Shown: in pieces, positions 33,218-45,545 of the stretch | How the letters are laid out: every line of letters starts with the position of its first letter | Position numbering within the stretch: position 1 is the first letter of the stretch | DNA from: Asterias amurensis | Lineage: Eukaryota; Echinodermata; Asteroidea; Forcipulatida; Asteriidae | DNA: 64,000 nt | Direction: 5' to 3' | Assembly: GCF_032118995.1 (NCBI RefSeq) | Contig: NC_092648.1 | Location: forward strand, 19,930,450-19,994,449 | Notes under the pieces: model-generated | What the model saw: only the letters and a program-made list of their open reading frames with translations | What the model was told of the DNA's origin: nothing | Databases searched by the model: none | Program-made: the position numbers and the translations under genes

Positions 33218-33344
33218 AAGTTTCCGTATGGCGCCACCAGTTTTTCATTCGAAATAAAATAATATAGTATCTAATTTACCTGATTAATATATCCCTTTGT
33301 TTGTAAAAATGAGTGAAAAAGTGGTGGCGCTATACGGAAAGTTA
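33218..33344. mobile_element. MITE with TTTCCGTATGGCGCCACCA ends
   Basis: TTTCCGTATGGCGCCACCAG near 33221 and GGTGGCGCTATACGGAAA at 33323-33340 are inverted. The centre is an AT-rich spacer of about 60 bp. Confidence 0.75.
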
Positions 33345-33742
33345 TCCCTCCTCTCCCTTGACCAGGTTGACCAAAACTTAGAAACACGTCAAGGCTCCAC
33401 TGGATATTAATTTGCACTTGTAAATGCAAAAAGTTTAGTATTTTAGGCATTTCTGCAATGTACAAAAATATATCATAATGTTGAGGCCATATAAAAATAT
33501 TTGCTCACCGAAAAAGTTTCATCAAACACTATTTTAATTCACAGTTCGTGATGATCAAATCATGTGACTGAATATTTTGCTGAGCATTCTGGCAAAAAAA
33601 ATACACTAAGCTTTAAGTTATATCATTTTCTAATATTTTCGGAGATATATTATTCCATGATATGCTTTACTTTTGGGAAAAAAACATTAAAGAACTACAG
33701 ATTTATTTTAAACACATGTAATGACACGGCGAAACGCGCGGA

Positions 33743-33894
33743 AACAAGGGTGGGTTTACCCGTTATTTTCTCCCGACTCCGATGATCGATTGAGCCTAAA
33801 TTTTCACAGGTTTGTTATTTTATATAAGTTGTGGTCTACACAAAGTGTGGGCCTTGGACAATGCTGTTTACCGAAAGTGTCAAATGGCTTTAAT
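33743..33894 (+). mobile_element. truncated R1 element
   Basis: The 3' portion of R1 is recognisable by GATTGAGCCTAAATTTTCAC and GGTTTGTTATTTTAT, ending at CTTTAA. Confidence 0.6.
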
Positions 33895-34763
33895 TAAGTT
33901 TTTGATGGCGGCAGTGGCTATGATGAAAACAGCCAGCCACTCCACGCCAAAGCTCCAGAGATTGGTACTTTTAGAGCAATTAAAGTACACACAACAAATT
34001 TATAGGTAACATTATAGTTGGATCATTAGGCTTAGGGAAAAATAACCCTTTAATACTGACCTGATACCGAGCCATAATGCAACACTCTTTGTTTAAGTAA
34101 AATCTCAAGCTCCTCATGCAGGAGTTTGTAAAAGTACAAGTAATTGGTACAGGATCTAGTAAAAGGTTGTTTTTTATGTTTATAAGTGAAAGGTATTCTG
34201 CGAGCATTTGCATTTAGTAGTACTTAAAAATCCAATAATTGCTTTTATAATTACTAGTCCGACCATTTACTTATCCGAGTCAAGTAAAAAATTTAGTCAA
34301 ATAAAAGATTATTTACAGAGATTTGAGCAAATGCGCAATCCTGTTCTTGACTTTATCGGTCTTTTGCTATATTAGACCATTTACTTGATAAGTAATTGCT
34401 AGATTTTATTTATACCGCCCAGTGTTTGCAACAGTATATATTAATAATAACTGTGGCTGCTTAGTCAAGCTTGGCCTTATACTATTAGTGCAAATCCACA
34501 ATTGTCTACATGAAAATGTGGAGGCGATAGCGGAACGAACCTCATAGTTCTGGGTAGGAGTGGCTTGCGAGGATGTTTGTTAAAAAGGGAAATCAAGTCC
34601 CCCAAACCAGTCACTGCGCATGTTTACCGCTGGACACCTTTTAATGCATAAAATAAAAAATCTGTAAAAATTTGAACTCAATTGAACTAAAAACCATTAT
34701 CCCAGATGCAAATTTATTCATGTATTCATACTTATTGATCCAATTGCTTGTTCTTCGGTCAGA

Positions 34764-37700
34764 ATGGCGACCAAGCAGAATCAGAAGGTGTTTGAGATAT
34801 GTCCAAGTCTGATACCTCTGAACAAACAGCAGACGTGCTGGGAAGGTTTCATAACTATCAAGGTAACTAATTATTTAGGTCATGCCCGAATTATCGGCTA
34901 CAGCTATGGCTAGATTTCTGCTTCATCATGCTTAGAAGTCTATGGCCGTCCTGAGCACCACCCAAAATGCAACAGTCAGAGCTGTAACTGTAGCCGCCAA
35001 TTCGGATACAGCCTTCTTAAAATTATCTAGACCACTGTAGGATTAACGTGAACAAACTGCTCTTGGTTTGATTATTTAAATCTTGCACAGTGTAGCCTGT
35101 TGGGCCCAGTAAGATAAGTACAAGTTGAACGCCCTGCAGCCGACTTCACGAAACGCTAGGATTAATCTTATAGAAAAAACTACATGTAGAGAGAGAACGA
35201 GTAGGATGGGTTCAATGCGTCCTAACACCTATGGATACAGAACTTAGCTCATCCTAAATCCAAAGATTAATCCTAAGTTAGGAAGAGTTTGGTGAAATCG
35301 ACGGCAGAAAATTAAACAGGAGGATAGGGGCTCTTCTTTCTTCCTCTTTTTTTTCTCCGAAGGAGGAAAGAGCCAGACTAGAAACTTGCTGGCTTTTAGA
35401 ACTCTTCGATTTTAATCATTTTGATTTATATTTTTTATATTGCCTGATTCTGTTTACTTGTATATACTGTATTTTTGTGAATTTAATTGTCTTTGAATCT
35501 TGGCCGAATAAATAATAGTAATTGTTTTTCTGGAATAATAACTTTTCAATCCACAAACTGTGTTCTTCTAAATCATCCAGAAAAGGGTCAAATAAATTCT
35601 GGTCATGCAATCTTCAAATAGTGAGTGATAAAGCTGATAAATGAACCCTAGTAATTTATTTTCTTGATTTTGGAAATTTTTAAGGGTCTTGATATGCATC
35701 TAAGAATTGAGATTCCTGAAGACGGTGATCACACGAGGGCCAAGTTGCTCGGTGATTGGCAACTCAACCAGTATCTCCATTCTCAACAGATTAGTAAACG
35801 ATTGAAGAATACTCCAGACCTGTCTACATTTTTAAGTGAACTTAAACATATTATGGTAAGTATTATTTTGGTCTCGTAGTTTTCATTAACATTTAATTTT
35901 GATCTTGTTCGTTGGTTCTTAATAATCTGCGAGGATGTTTCTCAAGAAGGCCCTAAGTGAGATAGAACTGAACTTAAAGACACTGGACACCTTTGGTAAT
36001 TGTCAAAGACCAGTTTTCTCACTTGGTTTATCTCATCGCACAAAATAACAAACCTGTGAAAATTTAGACTCAATTGGTCGTCAAAGTTGCGAGATAATAA
36101 TGGAAGAAAAAAGAAACCCTTGTCACACGAGGTCTCATCCAAAATCAAATTAAAATATTTGCGTGGAAAATCAAAACTACATTACTTCAGAGGGTTTCTC
36201 ACAATCAACAGCTGAGCTCTATTTAATAAGTAAGTTTTTATGCTAACAGTGATTACCAATAGTGTCCAGTGCTTTTAAGTCAACTTCATTGAAAGAACTG
36301 AAATTAAATTCCTAATGGCATCGTTCCTGGGGCATCTGTGGGATTTTATTCAGAGTCCTAACTATTCTGGGTATGAAGAACTGTAGGAAAGTATCTGTTC
36401 TAGCAGTTTGTTCTATAAACTGTTGGTTGTGTAGTCTACTCATGGAGGAAGGAAGAGAAGGAGCTCGAACGAAGGGACTTCAAAAGTCGAACCTGCGGTA
36501 CTGCGGTCGTTTAACGACACCTCGTAATCACCCACATACCTCCACAGACAATGAGCGACCTGACGTATGTGAGTTTGCGCGTGCGCACTTGGTTCTTCAC
36601 TCAACTATGGTGTTGTATGTCGTATGGATATAATACAGAAAAAAATACTTTTTTGAGACCTGATAAAAATTGTGTACACTTGTGCTCACCAAATCGAAAA
36701 ACACAATTGAATACCAACCACCCTCGTGTGCTAATACCCAAATTTTGAACCACCTCTAGTGACTGGAAAGTCACAAAAAATGTAAAAATATGCCATGATG
36801 TTTCCGTGAAACACCACAAACGGTAAATGAAAACGTGTATATTCACAATTCTTGTCTCCAATGATTCAACTTTGCACGCAGGCAAGAGCGCACACTGGCG
36901 GTACCACACGTTCTGTACAAAGAGATTTTAATCCCTTTGTTAATCGGCCGTCCAGCTGGAGGTCTCTCATCTTTTTCCACTGGCCAGACAGGGGCATTGT
37001 CAGAGTATTCTTTTGTTACTCTGCGGTTTTGCGGGTCGTTTGAACTCCTTCTCTTCCTTCCTCCTTGGTCTACTATACCTTGCTGGTTTTGGAGCTATGG
37101 GTGGTTGTTTATTGTTTTGTTGAGATGAGTTGCCTTTTGTTTCTTGTATTAACAAAAATATTTATACTCGAGGGACCCAAATGATCAGTCAAACGACGGA
37201 TGGTGTAGACTTTGTAAAGATGCAGGTTTGAAATAAATAGAAATACATATATATTTTTTTTTTAAGTATAAAAAATAAATAAGATGGTGCTCGAAATAAA
37301 GCAAAAACAAAAGGTATTGCCTTCAATTTTTTGAATTTCGAAAGTGGAATCACTTTTTGAACAAAATGTTCAAATTTTAGGAGCTCACAATGCAGCATCG
37401 TTATGATGGACAGAAAGAACGGACTAGCATGACCATGTCGACCCAGTGCTCCCAAGTGATGCAAGACATCAACCAATTAGGATGGGAGAAGCTGTCCTAT
37501 GTGGATCCATCATTCAGACGTTTAGAGTTAACATCCAGGGGGGATAATGGCCGAGATCATTGTATCACAGTACATATGGATCCTCAGGTAAATCTTGTAT
37601 TGTTATTAGTAGGTGAGGTTTGTAGTAGCACCATTTGTAAATCTCTTTGAGTAGAGCTGGTGCGGGAAAAAAATAATGGTCAACAACTCAGTGATTTAAT

Positions 37701-40700
37701 CAGTATGCTCTGATTGTCTTCAAGAGAATGCTGGATACTGTTGCTAGATGATGCTTAAACACTGCCTAGGAGATTAACTTATAGTTAATATATTCTATAT
37801 TTACATATATCTATCGATAGTGCACGATGGAGACCATCTTTATGGGTAACTTGGAGGCCATCTTTACGGGCAACTTGGGTTTTGGCTACGAGCTACTGCC
37901 TCAGGCAGTCTAACTTTTCTACCCAACCAAGTGATTCATCGTCCAATTGTGCAAGGACATTGATTGCTTAAAACTCATGAGTGTCGCACACATTATTTAC
38001 ACATAATACGTCGTACATTCAAACAATTTTCCCACAAAGATGGCTGATTTCTTTGTGTATTGTCAAGTGGGTAGTATCAACACAAATCATGGTGGTGTGA
38101 GGGTATGGGTTCAAACCCTGGCCAGGCTGTTCTTGTTGTTTATGCATAGTACAGACAGGTCTTTGCACTGTTGTATTTACATGTACCATAAATAAACCAA
38201 AGCGTTTAATGGTTTGAAGTGGTCGATAAATTCACCAGCAAATGTTATGAAAAAGAGTGGGATTAATTATTGAGTAATGATTTCCTTTCCCCCCTCTCTT
38301 AGCATCCAGTAGTGGCTCCAAACTGCACAACAGATCTACCTGGAGATGCATTTGAACTTCACTGGACGCGGAAAGTGAGTTTTTATTTCAACCATTCAGT
38401 TCTTTAGGGCAGTCGGGTTCGCAGAGTAGTTCCTTTTCCCACCTTCACAAACTGCAGTGAAATTTGAAGTTTCAAGGTCCAAAGTGGTCAAGGAATAGAG
38501 TGGTAAAGGTATGAAGTGGTTTAGGTACAAAGTAATCTGACTCCCTTGCTTGTCTCACACTTAGTCATGGTCATGAGGTTCAACTATTTCTCTTGCATTG
38601 CAAAGCAACAAAAAGAGAGAAGTTTTGACCACAATTTTCTCCTTAACTGCTAAGGTTAACAAATTTACATCAAGTTTGATCTGAACGCACAAAACATCAT
38701 TGATGTTTGATTGATGATTAAAAAAATTTTTTTTATCTAACAGGTTATAATAATAATAATAGTAGTAATAATGAAATTTATACCGCGCAATTTTCATATT
38801 AAGAACAAAGATTACTTATTCTTCATTTGTGTTTTAATTCTCAGAGTTCGTTATCGGATATTTATAAGCAGTTTGAAGGGTGCTTGGAGAAGTACAAGGA
38901 TTTCTGGGATACTGTGGGCGAGATTGACGAGCAGACATGGGTTCTAGAACCGGAGAAGCCTCGTCCTTCAGACACAGCCAGGAGAATTGCTCTAGGTAGG
39001 CAGTATGCTTTATCAATCAGTCTTGTCTATGTTATCTTTTGTCTAGGTGTGATATTTTCTATTTAATTATTTGTTTAATTTGGTTAGTTTGGCGACCATC
39101 ACGCGACCATCCACTATAAATCTGCCTTCACACTGCATGTGTTAAGCACTGTATCCTCAGTACGTTCCTGAGATCTGTGAAAACAATCAACAGGCAAATT
39201 ACTCTAATGGGATTTGAACCTTTACATAAGTCAACATTTCTTTGTTCAAAAGAAACTTTTAACAGCAGACCTGGGCCCAATTTCATAGCGCTGCTTAGCA
39301 GCCAATTTTGTGCTTACTGTGCGATTTCCATTTCATACTGCTGCTAACGCAGCACACTAAAAGGCATGCTAACCTTCTGGTGCTTACCACACTAAAATAA
39401 ATGACGTCACAATGCAAATCCATGGTAAATGCGCAATATGGCCGCCCAATTTTTCTGCTCACCTGTGAAATACGCTTGCACCTTAGCAAATTTGTTTGCT
39501 ACAGTAAGCACAAAAATTTGCTTACCGTTAAGCAGCGCTATGAAATTGGGCCCAGGTAGGTTCATGGGTAAATTTCTAAGACCAGTGGGTTTATCTTGTA
39601 CGTACCATCTGATACTCATTATTTTCTATGCAATGGCTGGCACAGTATTTACTTATAATCTGAATCATTTGTCAATTAGGAAGAAATTGTAAGCTTGCGG
39701 GTACAACCATGTGTAAATCTCTTTTGTGCGAGGTTGGCTCTGATGAGAAGAGCCAGTGTGGTCTTGACATTTCAAACAATTCTTCCATTTGTCAATTGTT
39801 TGCAGGTAATAATTCATCCATACAAGTAACTCTGGATCCGCTCTACCCAAAGATGCTTCCCAAATTCAGATTTCTTGGCGCTGACCATGGTAAGAAATTT
39901 CCAATGTTTTTGATTTAATTCAAAATTATTTGTAAATGGTACAGTCAAAACTAACATTTAACTATCTTATTGTTTATCATATGTACATTTGTTTCTTTGA
40001 TTTGATGACTTGTATATATATTTCCATGATTCTTTCTGGATCCTTCCCTTAATCCCTTTCCCCTCTCTTTTTCTATAAATGGATATGTATTTTTTTGTAC
40101 TTGTTTTATGCCTCTGAAGAAGGTCCGGTTTGGATCGAAAGCTAGGGCCATCTACCCTACTCTTGTTATATTTCCATGATTTATATTGTTGTTTTTTTGT
40201 TTCCTTTATGTTGTCTTTGCTTCTTTGTTTTATTCTAATGTGAGATCAAGGGACCAAATTTAGTGGCCCTGCGTGCCTGTTCAGGGTTTCCCTTTTGCAC
40301 AAAAATGTGTTTTGATTTTGGGGAAATAAAGGTAGTAACATAGTAATAAAAATCTGAATAAAAAATCTTATGAAATGTAGTTCAATGAAAATCAAAGATT
40401 GTTAAATTATATTCCCTTAACTTTGTCAGTGACTAGCAAGCAGGACCAGTTAGCTTTTCATTCCACTGGTTTGTCAGTTTCTTCATTAGTCCATATTCAA
40501 TATTCCATATTAAAGCCAGTGGACACTATTGGTAATTACTCAAAATAATTATTAGCACGAAACCTTACTTGGTAACGAGTAATGGGGAGAGGTTGATGGC
40601 ATAAAACATTGTGAGAAACGGCTCGCTCTGAAGTGCCATAGTTTTCGAGAAAGAAGTATTATTCCACGAACAAGGGTGTTTCTTCTTTCATTATTATCTC

Positions 40701-42022
40701 GCAACTTTGATGACCGATTGAGCTCAAATTTTCACAGGTTTGTATTTTATGCATATGTTGAGATACACCAAGTGAGAAAACTGGTCTTTGACAATTACCA
40801 ATAGTGTCCAGTGTCTTTAAATAGGCATGCTTTTCATCACTGAACTTGCCAGCCGAACCACTTTGAGTGAATTTTGACTGGTCCTCAGGTTTTGTAACAG
40901 GCATTCAGCCAGTGGACTATTGTTAAATGAGAACACATACATATTAACCTTATTTTTGTTTTATTTATTACTAGTCATCAATCCATTACGTGAGAAGTTG
41001 AATAGCAATCTCAACGACTGGAACACAAGTAGAAGTCTACTCAGCAACCTGAAGTCAGTACTGAACGTTGAGTTTCCATCACCCTCATCTAGTCGTAAAG
41101 AGGTAGGACAAATCCCTCATATGGTATTATGGTTACTATTAATGTCATTGGCGATTGGTTTGAAGCATCGAATTCAAGTTTTGGTGGTTAATTCAGCGGA
41201 GTGTGGGCTTGAATCCCGGTAGTGACACACATGTGTCCTTGAGAAAGATACTTTACTATATAAGCTTCTCTTCACTCAGGGGTATAAATAAAATGGGTAC
41301 CTGCTAAGGTAAATGTTGATATTGTGTATTCATGAAAAGGCCTTTGGAGCGCCATGGCAGCCATGGGCTGTATACTGCCCAGGGAACTGAGACAGATTAC
41401 TTGAATGTTATTGGCTCAATGACCAGGGCACTATTGTAAAGCGCATTGAGACGTTGTGTGAATTGGGTCAATATAAGAACTAGTTGTTATTATTAATGTA
41501 TAATGTCACCATTGTGTATAGTTCATGTACCCTTTTCTACTGATTGATCACAGGACTTCAGTGAAGAATGCGCCATCTGCTTGTCGTACCACCTAGAGGG
41601 CGCTATACCAGAACGGGCGTGCGACAGTCCTCAGTGCAACAAACCCTTTCATTACAACTGTTTGTATGAGGTAATATTTAACAAAGATCATGTTCTATTA
41701 ATTTCCTTTAGATGTAGTTCAAATATCCGGGCACAAATATTAAAAGGTAAAAATATTTTGTTATCTTAGTGGATTATTTTTAAAGCTGTACTTTTTATAA
41801 TTGTCACAAATTTAACCTCCATATCTTTTGTAAAGTTAATACGGATGGCAATAAATGTAAAATGATCGTAGTAATAATTATTGTGTAATAATTGTTTTGA
41901 TTATTTTATTTTATTGTCAGTGGTTGCGCTCTTCTTCGTCAAGCCACCAAACAAATACCATATTTGGAGAGTGTCCATACTGCAGTAAGCCAATCAAAAT
42001 CAAGAAAAATGACAGCAGGTGA
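34764..42022 (+). CDS. FANCL: E3 ubiquitin-protein ligase FANCL, nine coding exons
   Basis: Coding exons are 34764-34862, 35685-35855, 37381-37587, 38303-38374, 38845-38995, 39806-39889, 40975-41102, 41554-41670 and 41921-42022, all GT-AG with matching phases. The product is 376 aa against 375 in human. FANCL is the RING subunit of the Fanconi core complex; with UBE2T it monoubiquitinates FANCD2/FANCI in DNA interstrand crosslink repair, in the nucleus. Conserved blocks include EIDEQTWVLEPEKPRPSDTA and RRIALG in the central region, and FLGADH. The C-terminal RING ligands are all present: Cys310, Cys313, Cys327, Cys332, His337, Cys340, Cys361 and Cys364. Ile312 and Trp344, at E2-contact positions in the human protein, are kept. 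The ATG has A at -3 and G at +4; an upstream exon may extend it. A poly(A) signal lies 52 bp after the stop. Confidence 0.97.
35134..35307. mobile_element. MITE, TTAGGA palindrome family, copy 3, in FANCL intron 1
   Basis: It starts CTGCAGCCGACTTCACGAAA and ends TTTGGTGAAATCGACGGCAG, inverted, with inner arms of AGGATTAATCTTA and GATTAATCCTAAG. Confidence 0.75.
35974..36278 (-). mobile_element. R1 element in FANCL intron 2
   Basis: Reverse orientation, TTAAAGACACTGGACACC to GTGTCCAGTGCTTTTAA, with the central family phrases CAAATTTTCACAGG-like and TTGCGAGATAATAATG present. Confidence 0.75.
36428..37077 (+). mobile_element. 650-bp non-autonomous DNA element in FANCL intron 2
   Basis: The inverted ends contain GGAGGAAGGAAGAGAAGGAG at 36442 and its complement at 37043-37065. 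The left part carries a frame MEEGREGARTKGLQKSN shared with the 18.7-kb copy. No catalytic motif is visible. Confidence 0.65.
39271..39555. mobile_element. palindromic MITE, GGGCCCAATTTCAT family, in FANCL intron 5
   Basis: CTGGGCCCAATTTCATAGCG at the left is exactly mirrored by CGCTATGAAATTGGGCCCAG at the right. Inner arms of CTGCTTAGCAG and AAGCAGCG also pair. Confidence 0.85.
40421..40916 (-). mobile_element. element H, copy 2, opened by an R1 copy
   Basis: GTGACTAGCAAGCAGGACCAG and TTTTGACTGGTCCTCAGG are the reversed outer parts of the 10.6-kb H element. Here they flank R1 at 40510-40820. The 10-mer ATTGTTAAAT occurs at 40398 and 40918, outside the two ends, and could be a target duplication. 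Confidence 0.6.
40510..40820 (+). mobile_element. R1 element inside element H
   Basis: Complete copy, TTAAAGCCAGTGGACACTA to CCAGTGTCTTTAA, in FANCL intron 6 shortly before exon 7. Confidence 0.8.
41146..41497 (+). mobile_element. SINE family A, nearly full length, in FANCL intron 7
   Basis: B box GGGCTTGAATCCCGG is followed by the family body GTCCTTGAGAAAGATAC, CCCAGGGAACTGAGA and AAAGCGCATTGAGACGTT, ending in a TTATTATTAAT tail. The A box is decayed. Confidence 0.7.
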
Positions 42023-42073
42023 TACTAGAGGAATGTTGGAGTTCTCCAAATGTTATATGGAATAGCACTTCGA

Positions 42074-42079
42074 AATAAA
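42074..42079 (+). promoter_or_regulatory. FANCL poly(A) signal
   Basis: AATAAA lies 52 bp downstream of the FANCL stop codon, a normal distance for a short 3' UTR. Confidence 0.65.
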
Positions 42080-42224
42080 GACATTACAAAGTTTGAATCT
42101 ACATGCAACTTTTGGAAGTTTCTTTGGTGTCCTTTTTAATGCCGTTGTCAATACGGGCAAAGTTCGCTTAAGGACCAATGTTTAACGAGTGGTTGTTAAA
42201 TCACGTATGTAGGGCATGCACACG

Positions 42225-42600
42225 GAAGTTGTAGTTTCTGATAACTGGTCCACTCTACACTGTGCTATGAATACAGCCGTTGGTAACCAGCGATGCGACA
42301 GAACCAGCGATGCGACGCAACTATATACATGTAGTCGACTAGCGTAGTCCATCATCGACTGAACATTTTCTGATAACTTGTTGACTTTGAACTATGCTAT
42401 GAACAGAGCGGTTGATAACAATGCTCAGCAATGCCACCATGCCTGGTAGGCTGGTTCCATATAGTCGACTAGCTTACTCCAACTATCATTGACTAAACAT
42501 TTTCTGATAACTTATCTACTTTGATCCACTACCATGCTTGGTAGGCTGGTTCCAAATAGTCCACTAGCGTAGTTGAATTATACTAGACAGTTTTACGAGA
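42225..42600 (+). repeat. three diverged tandem units of about 125 bp
   Basis: TTTCTGATAACT(T/G)GT, AACTATGCTATGAA, CCATGC(C/T)TGGTAGGCTGG and TAGTCGACTAGC recur in the same order. It begins about 200 bp after FANCL. Confidence 0.65.
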
Positions 42601-42870
42601 TAACTAAGTCATCAAACTATGGTCAAGGATAGTCTTGGCACAATCTTGGCAAGAGATGCAGATGCTACCCACAGTTGCCTTGCCAAATGAAGATGTATTT
42701 GATGTTCTTGATAAATACCATGTCAAGGTTTTTTACCGTTTTCTCTTTATGCAGGAACTGTATTCAGCTGTAACTTTTGTTGTATTTTTCTGGATAATTT
42801 TGCCTGTAATTCAGCATTTTGTTGACAAAAAGTTTGGAGAGTTTCTCAATAGACCCCTTGCATAAAACAA

Positions 42871-43180
42871 AATGCTACAGAGACACTAAGGGTGCAGGTC
42901 ACGTGCACGCTTTTACGTAGAAAGCTACAGGGACACTAAGGGTGCAGGTCACATGCACGCTTTTACGCAGAAAGCTACAGGGACACTAAGGGTGCAGGTC
43001 ACATGCACGCTTTTACGCAGAAAGCTACAGGGACACTAAGGGTGCAGGTCACATGCACGCTTTTACGTAGAAAGCTACAGGGACACTAAGGGTGCAGGTC
43101 ACATGCACGCTTTTACGCAGGCTTTTACGCAGAAAGCTACAGGGACACTTAGGGTGCAGGTAACGTGCACACTTTAGCGC
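42871..43180 (+). repeat. 50-bp tandem repeat, about six copies
   Basis: The unit contains GCTACAGGGACACTAAGGGT and GCAGGTCACATGCACGCTTT then TACGCAGAAA. The inner copies are almost identical, so the array is young. One copy has an extra 14 bp repeating GCTTTTACGCAG near 43120. The outer copies are more diverged. Confidence 0.9.
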
Positions 43181-43954
43181 ACAAAGAACAGCTATCGTCC
43201 AATGATTTGCTTCGTTTGGTCTCAGAGAGAGAGAATTACGACATATGCAGGAGGTCTACTGTATGTTCACCATAGTCTGAATCAATATTAGACACTATAA
43301 AAAGTGTACAAAGCAGCAGATAAATTTACAACTGAGGGAGGCTTCTAAAACGTGTGTTTTGCAATCTTAACAAGTCAAATTTATTCAACTAGTCGTATCG
43401 TTTTAATTACACACAAGAAGTGAGTTTCTTTAGAAAGTAGAAGAAAAACTGAAGTACTTGAAAATACTTGGCTATATATTTACAGAGAAAGTGACCGCTA
43501 CATCTTTGACATCTGTTAATCTACCCAATTAAAGGAGAATTGGTTCAAAACAAAATTTAAATTTCAGCAAAGTTTTGTTTTTTACACCTTTGTCAGAAAA
43601 AGAATTAAAAAGGGAAGACTTTTTTTCTTCATAATATGATTTCAGTATCTTTGATTTGAGCCCTCTTCTTGTGGAAGGTTTATCAATTAATCTTGTAATA
43701 CCTCGGTAACAAATTGTGAAGTTTGATTGGTCGAGAACCAATCACGTGCCGTGCAACAAATACGCATGTACCACGGCTGCCGTCACGGCGGGTAACATGA
43801 GTGACGTTAACTGAGGGAACAGTGAGGAATGGTTTCTGGTTTGAACAACTGTTCAACTGCTTATTAAACTATGCATACTCCATCGTTATCATGTTTAAAG
43901 ATAACAACATAACTCTGAGAAGAGGAATAATCATGTTACCAATGTATAACAAAA
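43181..43954. other. intergenic, no gene seen
   Basis: AT-rich DNA between converging FANCL and VRK. A GC-richer patch around 43735-43800 is unexplained and may belong with the neighbouring palindrome. Confidence 0.5.
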
Positions 43955-44073
43955 CAATTGTTGCACGTTGTGATTTTGGGTCCATGGGTTTTGTACACCC
44001 TCGGCTGATAATGGCACCCTCGGCTTCGGGTGTACAAAACGCCATGGACCCCGTCACAGCGTGCAACAATTGT
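43955..44073. mobile_element. palindromic MITE with ACAATTGTTGCACG ends
   Basis: ACAATTGTTGCACG...GGTCCATGG...TTTTGTACACCC pairs with its complement on the right across about 45-bp arms with few mismatches. Confidence 0.75.
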
Positions 44074-44439
44074 ATATTGTTCAAGATGTGATGTCCCTGT
44101 ATTGCCCTTTAGGTAACCTGAAACCAGACAAGTAAATGCTGTCAAAGTAGTTTTACTAAATGCGCGATAATGGCAAAATGCACATTAACAAGGCACTGAA
44201 AGATATTTCTTAAATGTGATCTAAGTTCTACTATAGGCACAATGAAAGGTATTATACATATTATACAGGATTGGTCAGGACTGGTTATTAAGATTATTCT
44301 GTAATTACTTTTTCTGTGAAATATTTCCCTCAGAAATGAAGTCATATTCAAAATATCTGTACCTGAAAACCTAAAAAAAAAAATGCAAATCTCACTACTT
44401 TCACAGGTTTATTTCATGTATGGTTGATCACCATACAAA

Positions 44440-44670
44440 CAACCATGTAACAAAGTACAATTTCTTCTAAGCAGGGAATTGTAAAGAAATACTTTCTGTT
44501 AAGCAGCTCTATGAAATTGGGCCTTGGCATGCTCGATAATTCTTGCATTTGAAACATCTGCTCCAGAATGCGTGTGGTTTGAAGCCCACCCGAGTACCAT
44601 TTGAAATGTTTTCCTCAAAGCAGTCACGAATCACCACGACGGTGTCAAGGTGAAAACCGAAAATTGCAAC
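44440..44670. repeat. fragments of a GGGCCC MITE and a family C SINE
   Basis: 44440-44527 ends CAGCTCTATGAAATTGGGCC, the right end of the GGGCCCAATTTCAT family. 44545-44670 carries TTTGAAGCCCACCCGAGTA, the SINE C B-box region. Confidence 0.55.
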
Positions 44671-44759
44671 AAGATAATTGGTTTTTGACAGTGGCTAGAT
44701 TGGTTTTAAAATATAAAAAGTAGTGCTAGACAGGCCTATTCAGTCCTTAGAAAACATTT

Positions 44760-45139
44760 TTAAAGGCAGTGGACACCATTGGTAATTACTCAAAATATTT
44801 ATTAGCATAAAACCTTACTTGGTAACGATTAATGGGGAGAGGTTGGTAGTATAAAACATTGTGAGAAATGGCTCCCTTTGAAGTGGAGTAGTTTTCAAGA
44901 AATAAGTAATTTTCCACGAATTTGATTTCGAGACCTCAGATTTAGAACTTGAGGTCTCGAAATCAAGCATCTGAACGCACACAACTTTGTATGACAAGGT
45001 GTGATTTTTTCTTTCATTATTATCTAGACGACCAATTGAGCTCAAATTTTCACAGGTTTGTTATTTTATGCATATGTTGAGATACAGCAAGTGAGAAGAC
45101 TGGTCTTTGACAACGACCAATAGTGTCCAGTGTCTTTAA
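44760..45139 (+). mobile_element. full-length R1 element
   Basis: TTAAAGGCAGTGGACACCAT to CCAGTGTCTTTAA, the best-preserved copy in the window at 380 bp. Confidence 0.85.
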
Positions 45140-45381
45140 ATAAGTACAAGGGATAACCTACATGTCCACCTGATGCAGGTTGTTAGAGATCTTTCAGGCT
45201 AATCAATCACATTTTCTGATTTTTCGAAAAGCAAAAAAGAAAAACGGAAATCAGACTCAAGCAGGAAGACTGTGTACATGTATTACTTAAAAATTTGTGT
45301 CCAAAACACAACCAGACAGCGTTGCATAAACTTGTAGCTCATCATGGTCCAACTCCCACCAAATGGTGCATCTCAGTAGGC

Positions 45382-45545
45382 ATTGAGGTCCAGGCATAGT
45401 CTTAGCCAACCGCACCCACAGTAATTGCCTAGGTACCCCGTGCTTTTTGCAAAGTTCCAATACAAATTTACATTTTCCTCATAGAAGTGCCCCTTAACCA
45501 GAGGAAAATTGCTGTGCCCCTTCAAGAAAGAAATTAGAGGCTTGG
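45382..45545 (+). mobile_element. CAGGCCTG-family MITE, decayed copy
   Basis: Recognised by AATTGCCTAGGTACCCCGTG, AAAATTGCTGTGCCCCTTCAA and the end GAGGCTTGG. Ends are eroded. Confidence 0.5.

Noticed and set aside
38090-38150. tRNA B-box-like GGGTTCAAACCCTGGCC
   Set aside because: Only the B box is clear, with no A box or SINE body; too weak to annotate.
42635-42865. 76-codon frame with a hydrophobic stretch (AVTFVVFFWIILPVI)
   Set aside because: No homology recognised, AT-rich phenylalanine-rich composition is expected by chance, and it lies between tandem repeats with no promoter or splice signals.
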